Assembly: GCF_002078875.1 (NCBI RefSeq)
Contig: NC_034409.1
Location: 103,697,226-103,761,225 of the forward strand
Length of the DNA stretch: 64,000 nucleotides
From: Numida meleagris
Taxonomy: Eukaryota; Chordata; Aves; Galliformes; Numididae
Reading direction: 5' to 3'
Shown here: positions 63,281 to 64,000 of the stretch, in pieces
Layout of the letters: every line of letters starts with the position of its first letter
Numbering within the stretch: the first letter of the stretch is position 1
Made by a program: the position numbers and the translations under genes
The notes under the pieces: generated by a model
The model's database searches: none
Seen by the model: only the letters and a program-made list of their open reading frames with translations
Told to the model about the DNA's origin: nothing

Positions 63281-64000
63281 AGGTTACTGCATTACAATTA
63301 CAAAGAAAGGAGATAAAAACATTGGCCTTGTAACTTTTGGCTTCCTTCCCTTCCTTGTTCTGCCTCTTCCCAATTCTCAGATACATTTCTGGTCATTGTC
63401 CAGCAATTCATTCTTTCTTCGCATCTGTTCATTGTTCATTTACACTCCTGGTCATTCTGCATTCACTTGTCTTTCCTTATAGTCTTACATTCCTTACCTT
63501 TTTTGGTTTTGCTCATTTTTTCCCCCTTGATTTCTAATTTTGCTTATGTTTAATTGCCTTTCTGCCTCTGTATTCCTCCTTCGTTTTTTCTAATCTTGGT
63601 TCTGGTCTCTCCCTCTGATTTCCTTATGTGTTAACTTGAAAGCAGACTCTCAGTTGGTATAAGTTGTCAAATCTGCCCTTCCTCTGACAGAAATCTTTGT
63701 GTGCCCTGCCTGAGAAGTCAGCTTTTCACATTTCTTAGAAAATTCTATGATATTCTTATTGATGTGTTCAAGCACCTCATGGGAAAATGTAACCTCACAT
63801 CATTTGTTGGCTTCACTGGAAACCCAGCACTTCATACTCACAAGGAATACCTCATACTTCATGAGATTATGAATCACTGTTTAGTAATGAATAATGTTGG
63901 AGGTCACAATTATTTTGAAAATCCATCTGAATAATCTCTGCAGTTGTAGTGCTGTTTACTGTGACTCCAACCGCTTTCAAAATCCAAGGAACCAGGCTGA

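Larger units (their letters stand above)
62677..64000. other. AT-rich non-coding end of window
   Basis: Two A/C-rich tracts (62822-62857 and 63245-63280), then a T/C-rich stretch at 63340-63610. No gene recognised. Confidence 0.5.

Noticed and set aside
1..64000. tRNA, rRNA, U6, microRNA, CRISPR or operon-like structures
   Set aside because: Scanned by eye for tRNA box B, U6 5' end, common microRNA seeds, spaced direct repeats and clustered frames with ribosome sites. None found.

Overview
The window looks like bird nuclear DNA, most likely from a galliform such as chicken, turkey or quail. The main evidence is about twenty copies of the 3' end of the CR1 non-LTR retrotransposon, the dominant avian interspersed repeat. 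They show its typical 3' octamer-like end (ATTCTATGATTCT or its reverse complement CATAGAATCATAGAATGG), the 'GGTTGGAAGGGACCTC' block and decayed ORF2 C-terminal protein. Base composition, long AT-rich stretches, sparse CpG and the absence of long open frames all fit intergenic or intronic vertebrate sequence. There are no bacterial or plasmid-like gene arrays.

I recognise no intact protein-coding gene, tRNA, rRNA, spliceosomal RNA or named microRNA. Open frames are short, and the longest either lie antisense to repeats or match no protein family I know. The annotation is therefore mainly repeats, microsatellites and a sequencing gap, plus a few low-confidence exon-like or promoter-like segments.

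Layout. 1-2.5 kb: A-rich tracts and two minus-strand CR1 tails. 2.5-12.9 kb: about 10 kb without a recognisable transposon, containing a short hairpin, a CTT tract and a CpG-bearing exon-like segment near 10.1 kb. 12.9-17 kb: three CR1 copies and a promoter-like CCAAT/TATA/splice-donor cluster near 14.4-14.6 kb. 17-27 kb: mostly unique sequence, with an assembly gap beside a G run at 19.44 kb and a long CR1 at 21.9 kb. 27.2-33.2 kb: a CR1-rich cluster with ORF2 remnants, and an old dispersed repeat present twice. 33.2-43.2 kb: a second 10 kb stretch free of recognisable transposons. 43.2-59.2 kb: CR1 copies in both orientations, a richer GC segment (50-56 kb) and weak exon candidates at 47.7 and 53.7 kb. 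59.2-64 kb: AT-rich, with one CR1 tail and CAAA-rich tracts.

No genes can be shown to work together here. The clearest leads are the promoter-like cluster at 14.4 kb, two outward-facing CR1 pairs that form imperfect inverted repeats, and three candidate exons. All would need transcript data or cross-species alignment.
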